Shown in pieces: positions 44,212-53,130 of a DNA stretch of 64,000 bases. Positions within the stretch are counted from its first letter, which is position 1. The number at the start of each line of letters is the position of its first letter. The stretch is taken from the NCBI RefSeq assembly GCF_003023845.1, contig NZ_PYFT01000001.1, positions 5,332,001-5,396,000 of the forward strand, in the 5' to 3' direction. Source of the DNA: Adhaeribacter arboris (lineage in GTDB: Bacteria > Bacteroidota > Bacteroidia > Cytophagales > Hymenobacteraceae). Both the position numbers and the translations under genes were made by a program. The notes under the pieces are model-generated. The model saw only the letters and a program-made list of their open reading frames with translations. It was not told the DNA's origin and did no database searches.

Positions 44212-45124
44212 ACTCAAGTTGCGAGCTATTAGACTAAATTAGTGAGCGTAAAAGCGAAGATAAATAAGATTATTTTAAGAATGAATCCTTGGGCAGTAAC
44301 GGCATGAATCTTCTTAGGGAAGAAGTTAGTGATGCCGGAAAAAGTGGTTTCGATGCGTTTTCGGTAATAGTTTTTAAAAAAGCTACGTATGGTTCTTCTT
44401 TTCTTTTGGCCTTAGATTTACGGCAGACTCGTAACTCCACTTGTTCACATTCGGCGAACAGATCTTCGAGTTCATAGCAGGTATAGCCGCTATCGGCATA
44501 AAGCTGGCTCTGTTCCGGCAGATAAACTGGCATAGCTTTTAGGGCGGTTACATCGGCAAAAGAGCCGGCATGGATATAAAATTGCACCGGCAGGCCAGCC
44601 TCTGTGGTAATCACTTGTACCTTAAAACCGTAGAAATAACGCCTCTTACTAGCATTTTTACCGCGGTAAGCTTCATTTTGCAAAATATAACACCGGTTAA
44701 TCCGGATGTTATCACAAACCGCTCCGGGAAAGGAATCGATTAGATAGCGACAGCCCGTATTGAGTTCTTTCAGGCTTTGGCCTAAACAAGGCAATAAGCG
44801 GATTTTGCCGGCCCTGTAAACGGCGGATAAAGCCGGATTTGTCAATCATCTTAACCCCGTGGTGTTCTTTCAAATAGGTGCAAGAGGAAGAAAGATTGCC
44901 ATAGAAGTAGCGGGCAGCCAGTAAAGCGGTGGTGAGTATTTCGGCATCGGAAATCTTGCAATGAATATCACTTTTTCTACCAATAGTGTGAAAAAATCGT
45001 CAATAAAGCAGTATATTGCAATGGTCTGTTCTTTCATGGCTTTTACATTTTGATGGTTCCCAAGCTTTAAAACGTATTTGATCATGGGTAGGACAGACTT
45101 CTTTTTATATCCCGCAACTTGAGT
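44212..45124 (-). mobile_element. IS982-family insertion sequence
   Basis: About 913 bp bounded by ACTCAAGTTGCG (44212) and its complement CGCAACTTGAGT (to 45124). It holds one broken transposase gene. The terminal repeat and size agree with IS982 elements. Confidence 0.8.
44229..45037 (-). pseudogene. IS982-family transposase with three frameshifts
   Basis: Three reading frames must be joined. The N-terminus MKEQTIAIYCFIDDFFTLLV changes frame after the run GAAAAAG (about 44966) to SDIHCKISDAEILTTALLAA. A second change near 44828 leads to RAGKIRLLPCLGQSLKELNT, followed by IDSFPGAVCDNIRI. A third at an A-run near 44372 restores NYYRKRIETTFSGITNFFPK, giving a final stop at 44229. Two of the three breaks lie in homopolymers. 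Confidence 0.85.
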
Positions 45125-45214
45125 TAATTAAAAAAAGCGGTTTTTCGGGCTTGTGGCTGGTTAGAAAAACTGGGCAAAAAAGAGTAGTATCTTTCTTGAA
45201 AGAAAGAATAATCC

Positions 45215-48200
45215 TTAAGGTACCACTTCCTGCTTGATCATTCGCTGTAACAGGTGAAAGGCCGAACCAGTTACCTGAACCAGGTAAATACCATTGGGCA
45301 CGCCTTCTAAGTTAAAATCTATTGCATTATAGCCAGCAATAACCGGTATGATCTTAGTCTGAAGGATTTTTCCGGTTATATCGCTAATAATTACCTGCAC
45401 CTTTTCGGAGGCAGCAGCCGTTATATTTAAAGTAAACTGGCTCGTTGTTGGATTGGGATAGATGGTTATATTAGGAAGTGAGCTTCCTTCCCGTTTAACT
45501 GAAATAATCGGGCTAGTTGCTGTTTGGCTGCTAGTATCCACCAGGATTAAACGATAATAACTTGTTCCGTTTACACGTTGTCCGTCCGGAAAGGTATACG
45601 TTAGAAGCTGCTGGCTGGAGCCCGCTCCTTTCACTTTACCAACCACCTGAAAAGAGATACCATCCAAGCTTCGTTCTACTAAAAAATAATCATTATCTTT
45701 CTCGTAAGAGGTCTCCCAATAAAGCAGGACTTGATTTTTGTTATTTTTAGCGGTAAATGTAACTAGCTCTATTGGTAGAGCCACATTTATCGCATTTTCC
45801 CGGAAAGCATAATTGGGGGTAGGCTCCGTACCAAAAGTGGAAGGATCAAAAAAATCTACCCAACCATCCTGATCGGTTTCGTGGTAAAAACTATTACCCA
45901 CATCTAAATAATTGAAAATACCATCTGCATCATCGTCTTCCAACCAATCCGGTACCGTGTCGCTATCGGTATCCAAGTTGTTTCTATAATAAAGAGCGGC
46001 CGCGTTATTACCCGCATTTGTGGCGTTAGTAGTAAATTGAGTAGCTAAGGCTTTTAATTCTGTTATAGAATAACCCACATTCGACGCCGGATTGGAACTG
46101 TCGTAGGCTTCGATAGCGTCTTGATACCGATCATTATCACTGTTTAAATCCAGATAGTCCGGGTAATTATCGCCATCCAGGCCAAAGTTCTGCGGATTTA
46201 AAGGCACTCCGTTGGTAGTACACCCGCAGGTTCCATCGTATCTATCGTCTATTCCATCCCGATCGGCATCCGTTCCAGCGGGTAAAACCGGGGTTTGGCC
46301 AGGAGTTGCCTGAGCTTCCAAGTAATCGCGCAGTCCATCATTGTCCGAATCAATATCCAGGAAATTTTTTAATCCGTCTCCATCCCGGTCGTCCAAGCTG
46401 GCATTGGTGAGTGTCAGGGAACTGCTGGGAATCCCATTAGCATTTACTAGACTGGTCAGGCGACCCGTATTGTTATCGTAATCGGTAGCAGGTACAAAGC
46501 CATAAGGTGCTTGTTCCACTACGTCGGTAATACCATCCCCGTCCGAATCCAGGTCAAAAGCATTAATAATGCCATCCCTGTCTTTATCAAAAGTATCATT
46601 CACTCCGTCGTTATTGGTATCAACCCAGACAATGCCCCCACCCGGAGTAGTATCCCGAAAGTTAGGTAAACCATCATTGTCAATGTCGGTGGTTGGATCA
46701 ACCCCATTCGATTCTAATGTATCCGGAATACCGTCATTGTCATCATCTAAATCCAGAGCATCCGCAACCCCATCGCCATCCGAATCCAATGGATTAAGCG
46801 TAATATCGCACACACTCTGCAGGTTGGTTAAACTGCCCGTGCTGGCCGTATATCCAAAATAAACCGAGGGATTATTCCCAAAAACGGTACTGACAAAATC
46901 TTCGGAATATTGCTGGCGCAGGACCCCGTCAAAATAAACATATAAGGTATTGGAAGTATTTTTCCAGACAATTTGAATCAGGTGAGTGGCATTGTCTTCC
47001 ACGTTAGCCGAAGTACTGCTCATTTGTACCGCGGGTAATACCGGTTGCCGTTCCTCGCCATTTTTGAAAATAGCAATGTGGTCCGCGGCAAGGTCCGTGG
47101 TTATATTAACATTATTATTATTATGAGTGTCAAATTCAATCGCTATGGAAGGGGTTATCCCGCCGGAGCGCGGCGTGGCAGCACTGGCCCCGTGCCCAAA
47201 GCCAATACCTTCGCCGGGCGCCCCTACCGCAAATAACGGATTACTGGTACGCTGAAATCCAAAAGCTATTCCGTCCGCTCCATCGTGGTTCCCAAAAAAA
47301 GCGTGGAAACTAATTTCAAAAGCATTGCTTAACGAAATGGGGGTGGCCCGCCAAACTTGGCCCCGCTGGTTGGCTACATCGGCGGTTAATTGATAACAAT
47401 TTTCCCCGGTTTTAATGGCGTTGGCATTAGCCTGGTAATTATCATTGGTGATGACCAGAGTTAGGGGTAAATCAATGGTTCTGCCGCCTCTAATATCGGT
47501 GAGTGTCACCGTAGAATTGTAAGTGCCTGCTACTACCGTGGTACTATTTACCGTAATATTGCCGTTGGCATTCAAGGTTAAAAAAGCGGGTAAGGCTGTG
47601 CCGGTTACAACTGCCTCGGTAATAGTGCCATTCGGGTCGGTCGCAGTGGCTAGGATGGCGCCATTTTGCAGCCCGAATTTAGAATATCCCGTAGCGGCCG
47701 TGTAGGTGTAAGTAGCTGCATTATCGGCCGTAACCGGGATAATATAATTGGCGGTAGTAGAAGTGGCCGCGGTAGGTGTATTTTTATCGGTCGCCGAATA
47801 AGTGAACGTCGCATTACCGGTAAAACCCGCTGCCGGTGTAAAGGATAAACCACTGAGCTGATTATTCGTAGCGGTGAAGCTGTTGCCACTCGTTACCGCC
47901 ACATTGTTAATATATAAGGTACCCGAAGTAGGTGCCGAAACAATTCGAAAGCTGCCAATGGCATTACTACCCCCATCCGGATCGGTAGCTACTAAATTGG
48001 CGATAGCTTTTTGCAGGGCGGTATTCGCCACCTGGGGAGAGGTGGTGATGGTACCAACGACGGGTGCTTCGTTGACATTCGTTACCGTTACCGTTATAGT
48101 TTGGTCATCGGTTAACCCCCCGTTATCGGTTACGCGAACAATAACCGTATACGTATTACTGCCGGCAGCTGAACCAGGCGCTTCAAAGTTGGGGTAGGGA

Positions 48201-48910
48201 CTGTTAAAACTAAGAGCCCGGGAAGTAGGATTTAAGGTAAACTTACCCGCATCCGCTCCCCCCACAATGGCGTAAGTCAGGGTTCCCACATTTTCATCCG
48301 TCGCGTTAACCGTAGTCACAGCAGCAATGTTTTCGGCCATGGAAATAGAAGCGGTGGCTAAGCCACCGTTGGAAGAAATAACCGGAGGCGCATTCGCCGT
48401 ACCAAACACCTGAAATTCAAATAAAGAGTACCCGTAAACGTTATTTCTGGCCGTGCCATTCATGCGCACGTAGCGCCCATTTCCGGTTAAACCCGTATAA
48501 TTCAGGTAAGAACCAGAAGTGGTGTTACCGGTTACCGTCCGGATAGTTGTCCAACTACTTTCTACCTCCGGATTAGCGGATGCTACCTGTAATTGATAAT
48601 CCCGGCCACTTGCCGCTTCCCACCAGAGGCTTATTTGCGTAATATTATAGACGGCTTGTAAATCCACATAGATCCAGGCGGTAGCACCCGTGTTACTGGA
48701 CCAGCGCGAGTTTCCGGTGGTATTACCATCAAACGCCAAATCAGCGGTGTAACTCGTCATCATTTGGACCGAGGAGGCCGTAGCCGGTTTGTTTAAAGCT
48801 AGGTTAACTTGGGCAAAAGATTGGCTAGTAGAAAAAATAAGAACCAGTAACCAAATTAGATTTAAAAATGGAGAGAGAAGCTTTTTACTAAAAGAGAAAC
48901 GTGTTCGCAT
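45215..48910 (-). CDS. T9SS-exported adhesin with lectin and TSP3 repeats
   Basis: The 1231-aa protein has a signal peptide ending SFAQ. Domains in order: an F5/8 type C (discoidin-like) carbohydrate-binding domain (about 35-170); a cadherin-like domain (about 174-285); an Ig-like stretch; an L-type lectin-like domain (about 503-703, FEISFHAFFGNHDGADGIAF and SIAIEFDTHNNN); and thrombospondin type 3 calcium-binding repeats (about 703-1030, DxDxDGxxD motifs). A T9SS type A sorting domain follows (from about 1147: ITIYPNPTTSQFTLNI). It is probably a surface or secreted glycan-binding adhesin. Confidence 0.92.
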   Translation of the reverse strand: MRTRFSFSKKLLSPFLNLIWLLVLIFSTSQSFAQVNLALNKPATASSVQMMTSYTADLAFDGNTTGNSRWSSNTGATAWIYVDLQAVYNITQISLWWEAASGRDYQLQVASANPEVESSWTTIRTVTGNTTSGSYLNYTGLTGNGRYVRMNGTARNNVYGYSLFEFQVFGTANAPPVISSNGGLATASISMAENIAAVTTVNATDENVGTLTYAIVGGADAGKFTLNPTSRALSFNSPYPNFEAPGSAAGSNTYTVIVRVTDNGGLTDDQTITVTVTNVNEAPVVGTITTSPQVANTALQKAIANLVATDPDGGSNAIGSFRIVSAPTSGTLYINNVAVTSGNSFTATNNQLSGLSFTPAAGFTGNATFTYSATDKNTPTAATSTTANYIIPVTADNAATYTYTAATGYSKFGLQNGAILATATDPNGTITEAVVTGTALPAFLTLNANGNITVNSTTVVAGTYNSTVTLTDIRGGRTIDLPLTLVITNDNYQANANAIKTGENCYQLTADVANQRGQVWRATPISLSNAFEISFHAFFGNHDGADGIAFGFQRTSNPLFAVGAPGEGIGFGHGASAATPRSGGITPSIAIEFDTHNNNNVNITTDLAADHIAIFKNGEERQPVLPAVQMSSTSANVEDNATHLIQIVWKNTSNTLYVYFDGVLRQQYSEDFVSTVFGNNPSVYFGYTASTGSLTNLQSVCDITLNPLDSDGDGVADALDLDDDNDGIPDTLESNGVDPTTDIDNDGLPNFRDTTPGGGIVWVDTNNDGVNDTFDKDRDGIINAFDLDSDGDGITDVVEQAPYGFVPATDYDNNTGRLTSLVNANGIPSSSLTLTNASLDDRDGDGLKNFLDIDSDNDGLRDYLEAQATPGQTPVLPAGTDADRDGIDDRYDGTCGCTTNGVPLNPQNFGLDGDNYPDYLDLNSDNDRYQDAIEAYDSSNPASNVGYSITELKALATQFTTNATNAGNNAAALYYRNNLDTDSDTVPDWLEDDDADGIFNYLDVGNSFYHETDQDGWVDFFDPSTFGTEPTPNYAFRENAINVALPIELVTFTAKNNKNQVLLYWETSYEKDNDYFLVERSLDGISFQVVGKVKGAGSSQQLLTYTFPDGQRVNGTSYYRLILVDTSSQTATSPIISVKREGSSLPNITIYPNPTTSQFTLNITAAASEKVQVIISDITGKILQTKIIPVIAGYNAIDFNLEGVPNGIYLVQVTGSAFHLLQRMIKQEVVP

Positions 48911-49054
48911 AGCCAGAAAAAATAGCTCGAAACCGTAGTCGGCAAATGAACCAAAATGGAAGGTACAAAGAGTAGTGCATAAAAAAGTGAAATACCAACT
49001 AATAAGGCATAAAATGCCAATAAATAATGGGATAGTTTCATTGGTAGTACAATT

Positions 49055-49617
49055 TTATGAATCAGTTGCTTCTAAGTACCGGTAACAAGTAGCCCGGGAA
49101 ATACCCAGAATCTTTGCGATCTCTTCCGCTCGTTTACCAGATTCGGAAAGAACTTTCGCTGACTTGGCTTTTTCTTGTGCTTCGGGCGTTAAACCACCCG
49201 GTCTCCCCCCTGCTCTACCCCGAGCTCTAGCGGCTACTAAGCCGGCTTTGGTTCTTTCCTTGATGATCTCCCGCTCAAATTCGGCCAGGGAAGCAAAAAT
49301 GTTAAAGGTAAAGCGACCAGTGGAAGTAGCCGTATTAATCCCATCCTGTAAACTCACAAAGTCCACTCCCCTTTTTTGAAATTCGGCGACCAGGTCAATC
49401 AAATCGCGTAAGGATCTACCCAGTCGATCCAGCTTCCACACCACCACCGTATCACCAGCTCGGAGCTGCCCCAAGAGCTTCTCCAGCTCTGGTCGTTCCT
49501 TGTTTTCCCCGACTTCTTTTCCTGGAAGACCATCTCACAACCTTGTTTGATTAGAGCGTCTAGTTGCAATTCTAATTTTTGATCCTGGGTGCTGACCCGG
49601 GCATAGCCAATTTTCAT
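49055..49617 (-). pseudogene. Serine recombinase (resolvase/invertase), frameshifted
   Basis: The N-terminal frame (MKIGYARVSTQDQKLELQLD) has the catalytic Ser9 and the resolvase start. It shifts at a run near 49498-49506 (ACAAGG), after which the correct frame continues QLRAGDTVVVWKLDRLGRSL and ends with the DNA-binding helix-turn-helix KILGISRATCYRYLE. One inserted base would restore a protein of about 187 aa. A long IS-type res region lies immediately upstream. Confidence 0.85.
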
Positions 49618-49750
49618 ATTTGTCTCACGAATGCCATTTCAAATATACAAAATTACTTTTGATTTGTGAGATGCTCATTTGAGACGGATTTTAGCGAGAA
49701 AAAGCCTCTTTTTCGAGGCTCTATTTTCGTCTCAGAAAACGGTCTAATAA
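49618..49750. promoter_or_regulatory. Res-like inverted and direct repeats upstream of the resolvase
   Basis: TGTCTCAC, GTGAGATG, TTTGAGACGG and CGTCTCAG are arranged in the 130 bases upstream of the resolvase start. They are reminiscent of the multi-subsite res regions of serine resolvases, which lie next to the gene. An 18-bp hairpin AGCCTCTTTTTCGAGGCT lies inside (about 49708-49725). A second cluster with similar sequence is at 33246-33372. Confidence 0.45.
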
Positions 49751-50109
49751 AAAAATTCAGGTAGCTCTTGGTTCACGTAGATATTCGCTTGTAACACCTT
49801 ATATTTGTAGAGTAAGCAATTGGTAGGCTTTTATCCCGAATAATAGGGGTTCTCATTTTATTTATCGTCCTGAACAATCTAGTGCAGGCCTAGTAAAACA
49901 CTAAGGCAGGATGAAACTTGTTGTAAAATTTGATTTATTCCCATTTGTTTTAAATCTATACTAGTTAGATCCTTATACAACTGGTGTTTGACTTTATCGA
50001 GCGCTTTACATTAGGTTTGAAGATTGATTAAAAGACAATATCAATAATCACTGACACAGTTCAGTTTACTCTCCCTTCCGTTTACCCTCCCATAAAAGTT
50101 GGCAACTAG
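49751..50109. other. Gene-free spacer
   Basis: No gene is visible. A/T-rich sequence between the res-like region and the 3' end of the TonB-like gene. Confidence 0.45.
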
Positions 50110-50802
50110 TTAACTCTTAGCTGAAATTACTTTCATCAGAGCAGTATAATACGCTGCCTCTTCCTTTCTACCCGCTTTCTCATATAAATCAATAGCTTTT
50201 CTATAGTAGTTTGTATTTAACGGCTGTCTACTTAGTAGATATTCCATTGTTTCAATTGCCTTGTCATTTTTTCCCTTTGCCATAAATTCTTCTACTCTTG
50301 CCAAGTATTTGCTATCCTCCTGATAATTGTAAAAACCATTATTTGGGAAATAACCTACCACTACTATTGATTCATGGAAGTATGTAGGAATATTTTCTAC
50401 ATTCACATTATAATCTGCTCCAGAAAGTTTAAACTGAACTGGGATAACCACATAAAAGAAATCGGAGGTATCATTCGTAGGCAGCCACTTACCATCCGTT
50501 AGCTTGGCCACCTGAAAAAATTGATCTTTAAAGGCTTTAGGCACTTTATTCAAGGTTCCTATATCTTCAATTGTACCACTTTTTTTTACCTTAATAACTC
50601 CTAAAACAGTGCAGACTTCTGGGTTGCTCATCATTTCCCTGGTTAGTCTTGTGGATCTGGCGAAATGTTTCAGTAAGACCTCTTCGCCTTCCTTATACTG
50701 AGCAGCATTTTTAATTTGCCTTAGATCACTGGAAGCTATCTGAGCCAAGCTATATTGATGAACAAGACCAAGTAAGAGAAATGTCAGGATATAGTTTTTC
50801 AT
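50110..50802 (-). CDS. Secreted protein with TonB-C-like domain and helical tail
   Basis: The 230-aa product has a signal peptide (MKNYILTFLLLGLVHQYSLA). The middle (CTVLGVIKVKKSGTIEDIG, then TDGKWLPTND and FFYVVIPVQFKL) resembles the TonB C-terminal fold. The C-terminus (about 185-230, YLARVEEFMAKGKNDKAIET, YYRKAIDLYEKAGRKEEAAY) is TPR-like. Such proteins are common in Bacteroidota, where their role is unclear; a periplasmic protein-interaction role is inferred. Confidence 0.6.
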   Translation of the reverse strand: MKNYILTFLLLGLVHQYSLAQIASSDLRQIKNAAQYKEGEEVLLKHFARSTRLTREMMSNPEVCTVLGVIKVKKSGTIEDIGTLNKVPKAFKDQFFQVAKLTDGKWLPTNDTSDFFYVVIPVQFKLSGADYNVNVENIPTYFHESIVVVGYFPNNGFYNYQEDSKYLARVEEFMAKGKNDKAIETMEYLLSRQPLNTNYYRKAIDLYEKAGRKEEAAYYTALMKVISAKS

Positions 50803-50850
50803 AATGGTATATAAAGCAAGTCAGTATTACTAGTAAAGTAGCGAACAGTT

Positions 50851-50894
50851 AAGCAAGCTATCAATACTGATTTTTCAGTATTGTTAGCTTGCTT
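50851..50894 (-). terminator. 20-bp hairpin terminator
   Basis: AAGCAAGCTATCAATACTGA pairs with TCAGTATTGTTAGCTTGCTT around a TTTT loop with one mismatch. It lies 53 bases past the stop of the broken channel gene on the minus strand. Confidence 0.75.
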
Positions 50895-50947
50895 TACAAT
50901 GTTAGATTGTTGCCTCATTCTTTATATGTTTTCTTTTCCTCTATAAA

Positions 50948-51574
50948 TCAGGAGGCGACAAAGGCAGTAAAAGTCCCAAACAGTCCGACTCCAATAGTCA
51001 TTAAAAGTGCGGCTATTACCCGCCCTTCGGTAGTAACTAGAAATTTGTCTCCGTAACCTACTGTGGTAATTGTTACATAAGCCCACCATAAAGCATCCTC
51101 CGCTGTTTTAATATTACTGTTTGGATCCGTTTCTACTTGCAGAATGGCAATGGCTGAAAATAACACCATTAACACGGTAATGGTAGCTCCTGCGGAGAAG
51201 GTGCCTTGAACTCTGTTTTTGAAGATGTGATTAACCAGGTGCTTAGTAGAACGAAATGCTCGTAGAATCCGCAATAATCGAATTAGCCTAATAGCTCAAC
51301 CTGCTCTCAAGAAATCTACGGCAGGAATACTGGAAATTAAGTCAATCCATCCCCCGCGCATAAACTTCAACTTATTATCTGATTTATAAAAACGGTAAAG
51401 AAAATCTGCTAGAAAGAAAATACAAATGGTATTATCTAGTAGACTAAGTAGTGGGGATATTTCAGGAGGTAGTTTAAAAATGGTTTCTACAATCAGGGCA
51501 CCTAAAACGTAAATGGCTAAAACAATAATTAATAGATTTAGTAAGCCTAACTTTTCATTATAATTAGCTTGCAT
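50948..51574 (-). pseudogene. Voltage-gated ion channel broken by a nonsense codon
   Basis: Both halves are in one frame, separated by a TGA at 51297-51299, directly before the voltage sensor. The upstream half gives S1-S3 (LGLLNLLIIVLAIYVLGALI, LDNTICIFFLADFLYRF). The second begins AIRLIRLLRILRAFRS, the Arg-spaced S4, then S5, pore helix and selectivity filter TTVGYGD, and S6. A CGA Arg codon changed to TGA is the simplest explanation. The full-length product would be about 208 aa, a small potassium channel. A restart at 51274 could make the pore part alone. Confidence 0.85.
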
Positions 51575-51705
51575 CCTGTATGGAGTATTTCTCTAAAGTA
51601 GGAAATTTCTCCATACAGGATATTAAAATTAGAGTAAGCTATTTTCTTGCTGCATTTGCTCTAGGATACCTATATCCAATTATATGGCAACTGCTCGCTA
51701 ATTTA

Positions 51706-51736
51706 GGGAGTGGTTCGAATCTTTCTCTCTCCGCTA
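51706..51736 (+). other. tRNA-Ser-like 3' end fragment, possible att remnant
   Basis: GGTTCGAATC followed by TTTCTCTCTCCGCTA looks like the T-loop and acceptor end of a serine tRNA. The T-stem is poorly paired and no 5' part is found upstream. It may be a remnant left by a mobile element that integrated in a tRNA-Ser 3' end. Confidence 0.35.
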
Positions 51737-51825
51737 ATTTTTAAATAGTAAAAAACTCCTTAAATATTAATCAATCATTTTCTGATAATTAACGTAAAAA
51801 CTACGCCATTTTTAAGAAAGTAATT

Positions 51826-52041
51826 ATGGCCACCGACTCTTCTAACTTCGCCTTAAAAAGCTTAATTGAACATATCTGCATTTTCCAAAATTATGATCAA
51901 TTACGGGCGTACGGGATCACCGTGCGACCCGACATCCTTATTCAAGGAAAACTAATTGTCAAATATCAGGGTAATGAATTCAATTACGGGAACGATCCAC
52001 CCGCGTTGAAATCTTGCTTGGAGAGAATTCTTAAGTTGTAA
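51826..52041 (+). CDS. Orphan protein of the GNEF family, copy 2
   Basis: The 71-aa product is collinear with the product at 29868-30083 and shares LIEHIC / LIEQAC, NYDQLRAYGITVRPD / NYNALKIYGVIVQPD, KYQGNEF / KHNGNEF and PALKSCL / EAIKKCL. Conserved length and spacing support a real gene. Unlike the other copy, no LEPYL-family gene follows. The function is unknown. Confidence 0.65.
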   Translation: MATDSSNFALKSLIEHICIFQNYDQLRAYGITVRPDILIQGKLIVKYQGNEFNYGNDPPALKSCLERILKL

Positions 52042-52658
52042 GTGGCCTTCTGCCTGAATCAGGTTATTTGCCTATAAGGCAGAAGAACGCTCCCATAACT
52101 GTCTACTTGTATAAATTTGAAGTAGATTGCCGGCTAAGCTTATTTAAATTAGTCCAAGTCCATAACCATATAAGCCTTAGGTTAGGAAGCGCAATAAAAG
52201 TATACGTACTGGTTAGTTTGGCATTATATTTAATATATTATATAAATATATAATGAAACTCCACGACTTTAACCGGAATATTCATGAACAGAGGGCCTCT
52301 TTGGTTTGAGCTAAAGGAGAATTCCTAGTTGCTCGCATCAGTAGTGTATATAATATCTGCCTGTACTTCATGGGTAGTTTCTTTGCTAAGGCCTTTTATC
52401 GAATAGCTGATAAAGAGATAGATTTAGTGAGGGAGTTTAAAAGCACCTCTTTTCTAAATACTTACCTAGACAATATACATCTGGATTCTATTAGCTTATG
52501 AATTGTGGTTTGTTTATAAGATAGTGCAGGTGTCACTAGGCAAGGCTTAATAGTAATTCCCCTACTCTTATTATTTTAAAATTATCCTTTTGTTAAATCC
52601 TTAGAAAATAGCTATATGCAAGGTTCTCTTGTATTACTTTGGTGAAAAATAATGCCTC
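52042..52658. other. Gene-free stretch
   Basis: No gene is supported; a 61-aa ORF at 52068-52253 has an unlikely composition. The segment is A/T-rich. Confidence 0.45.
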
Positions 52659-52964
52659 ATGAATCAAAGAACAAAGATACTTATAACTGGTCAAGATTGC
52701 CCCAGATTAACACTACCAATATATTCCTTGGGAAAGGACAAGGATGATAAAATAATAGATACTCCTATTCCAAGCTATAAGAAATTAAGATATTACCTTC
52801 ATAAAGATGATGAACTGGATAAAATTTTTTATAATAATGATAACTTTAAAATTGCGTTTGAAGAGGAGGCAAAATCTATGGATAATGATGAAGTCATAGA
52901 TGATTACAGTGACGATAACTACAGTGATGAGGACTATGATTTTGATGATTTCAGATATAAGTAA
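52659..52964 (+). CDS. Hypothetical protein with acidic tail, 101 aa
   Basis: The N-terminal two thirds are mixed (MNQRTKILITGQDCPRLTLP). The C-terminal third is almost entirely Asp, Glu, Tyr and Ser (DDYSDDNYSDEDYDFDDFRYK), with low complexity. No signal peptide or known domain is present. Such acidic tails often bind basic partners or cations, which is inference. No homologue is recognised. Confidence 0.5.
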   Translation: MNQRTKILITGQDCPRLTLPIYSLGKDKDDKIIDTPIPSYKKLRYYLHKDDELDKIFYNNDNFKIAFEEEAKSMDNDEVIDDYSDDNYSDEDYDFDDFRYK

Positions 52965-53130
52965 TTAGGGGCACCACTATTTACCATTATCAATTTCACT
53001 ATATATGTTCAATGTGCTAGAATATTGTTGTTAGTGGTAATTAACACTATGCTTATAGTATGCGTACTACCATCTAAAAAGCCATTCCATTACTCAGATA
53101 TCTATCTTGTTCGTTCTACTAATAGGTACC

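Noticed and set aside
47523-48197. Plus-strand ORFs opposite the lectin/TSP3 adhesin
   Set aside because: Low-complexity Val/Pro/Ser-rich translations that mirror the coding strand; no start signal or neighbour support.
51274-51299. TGA read as Trp (recoded genetic code)
   Set aside because: Other genes such as hsdS and the small orphan genes end normally at TGA, so a nonsense mutation or error is more likely.
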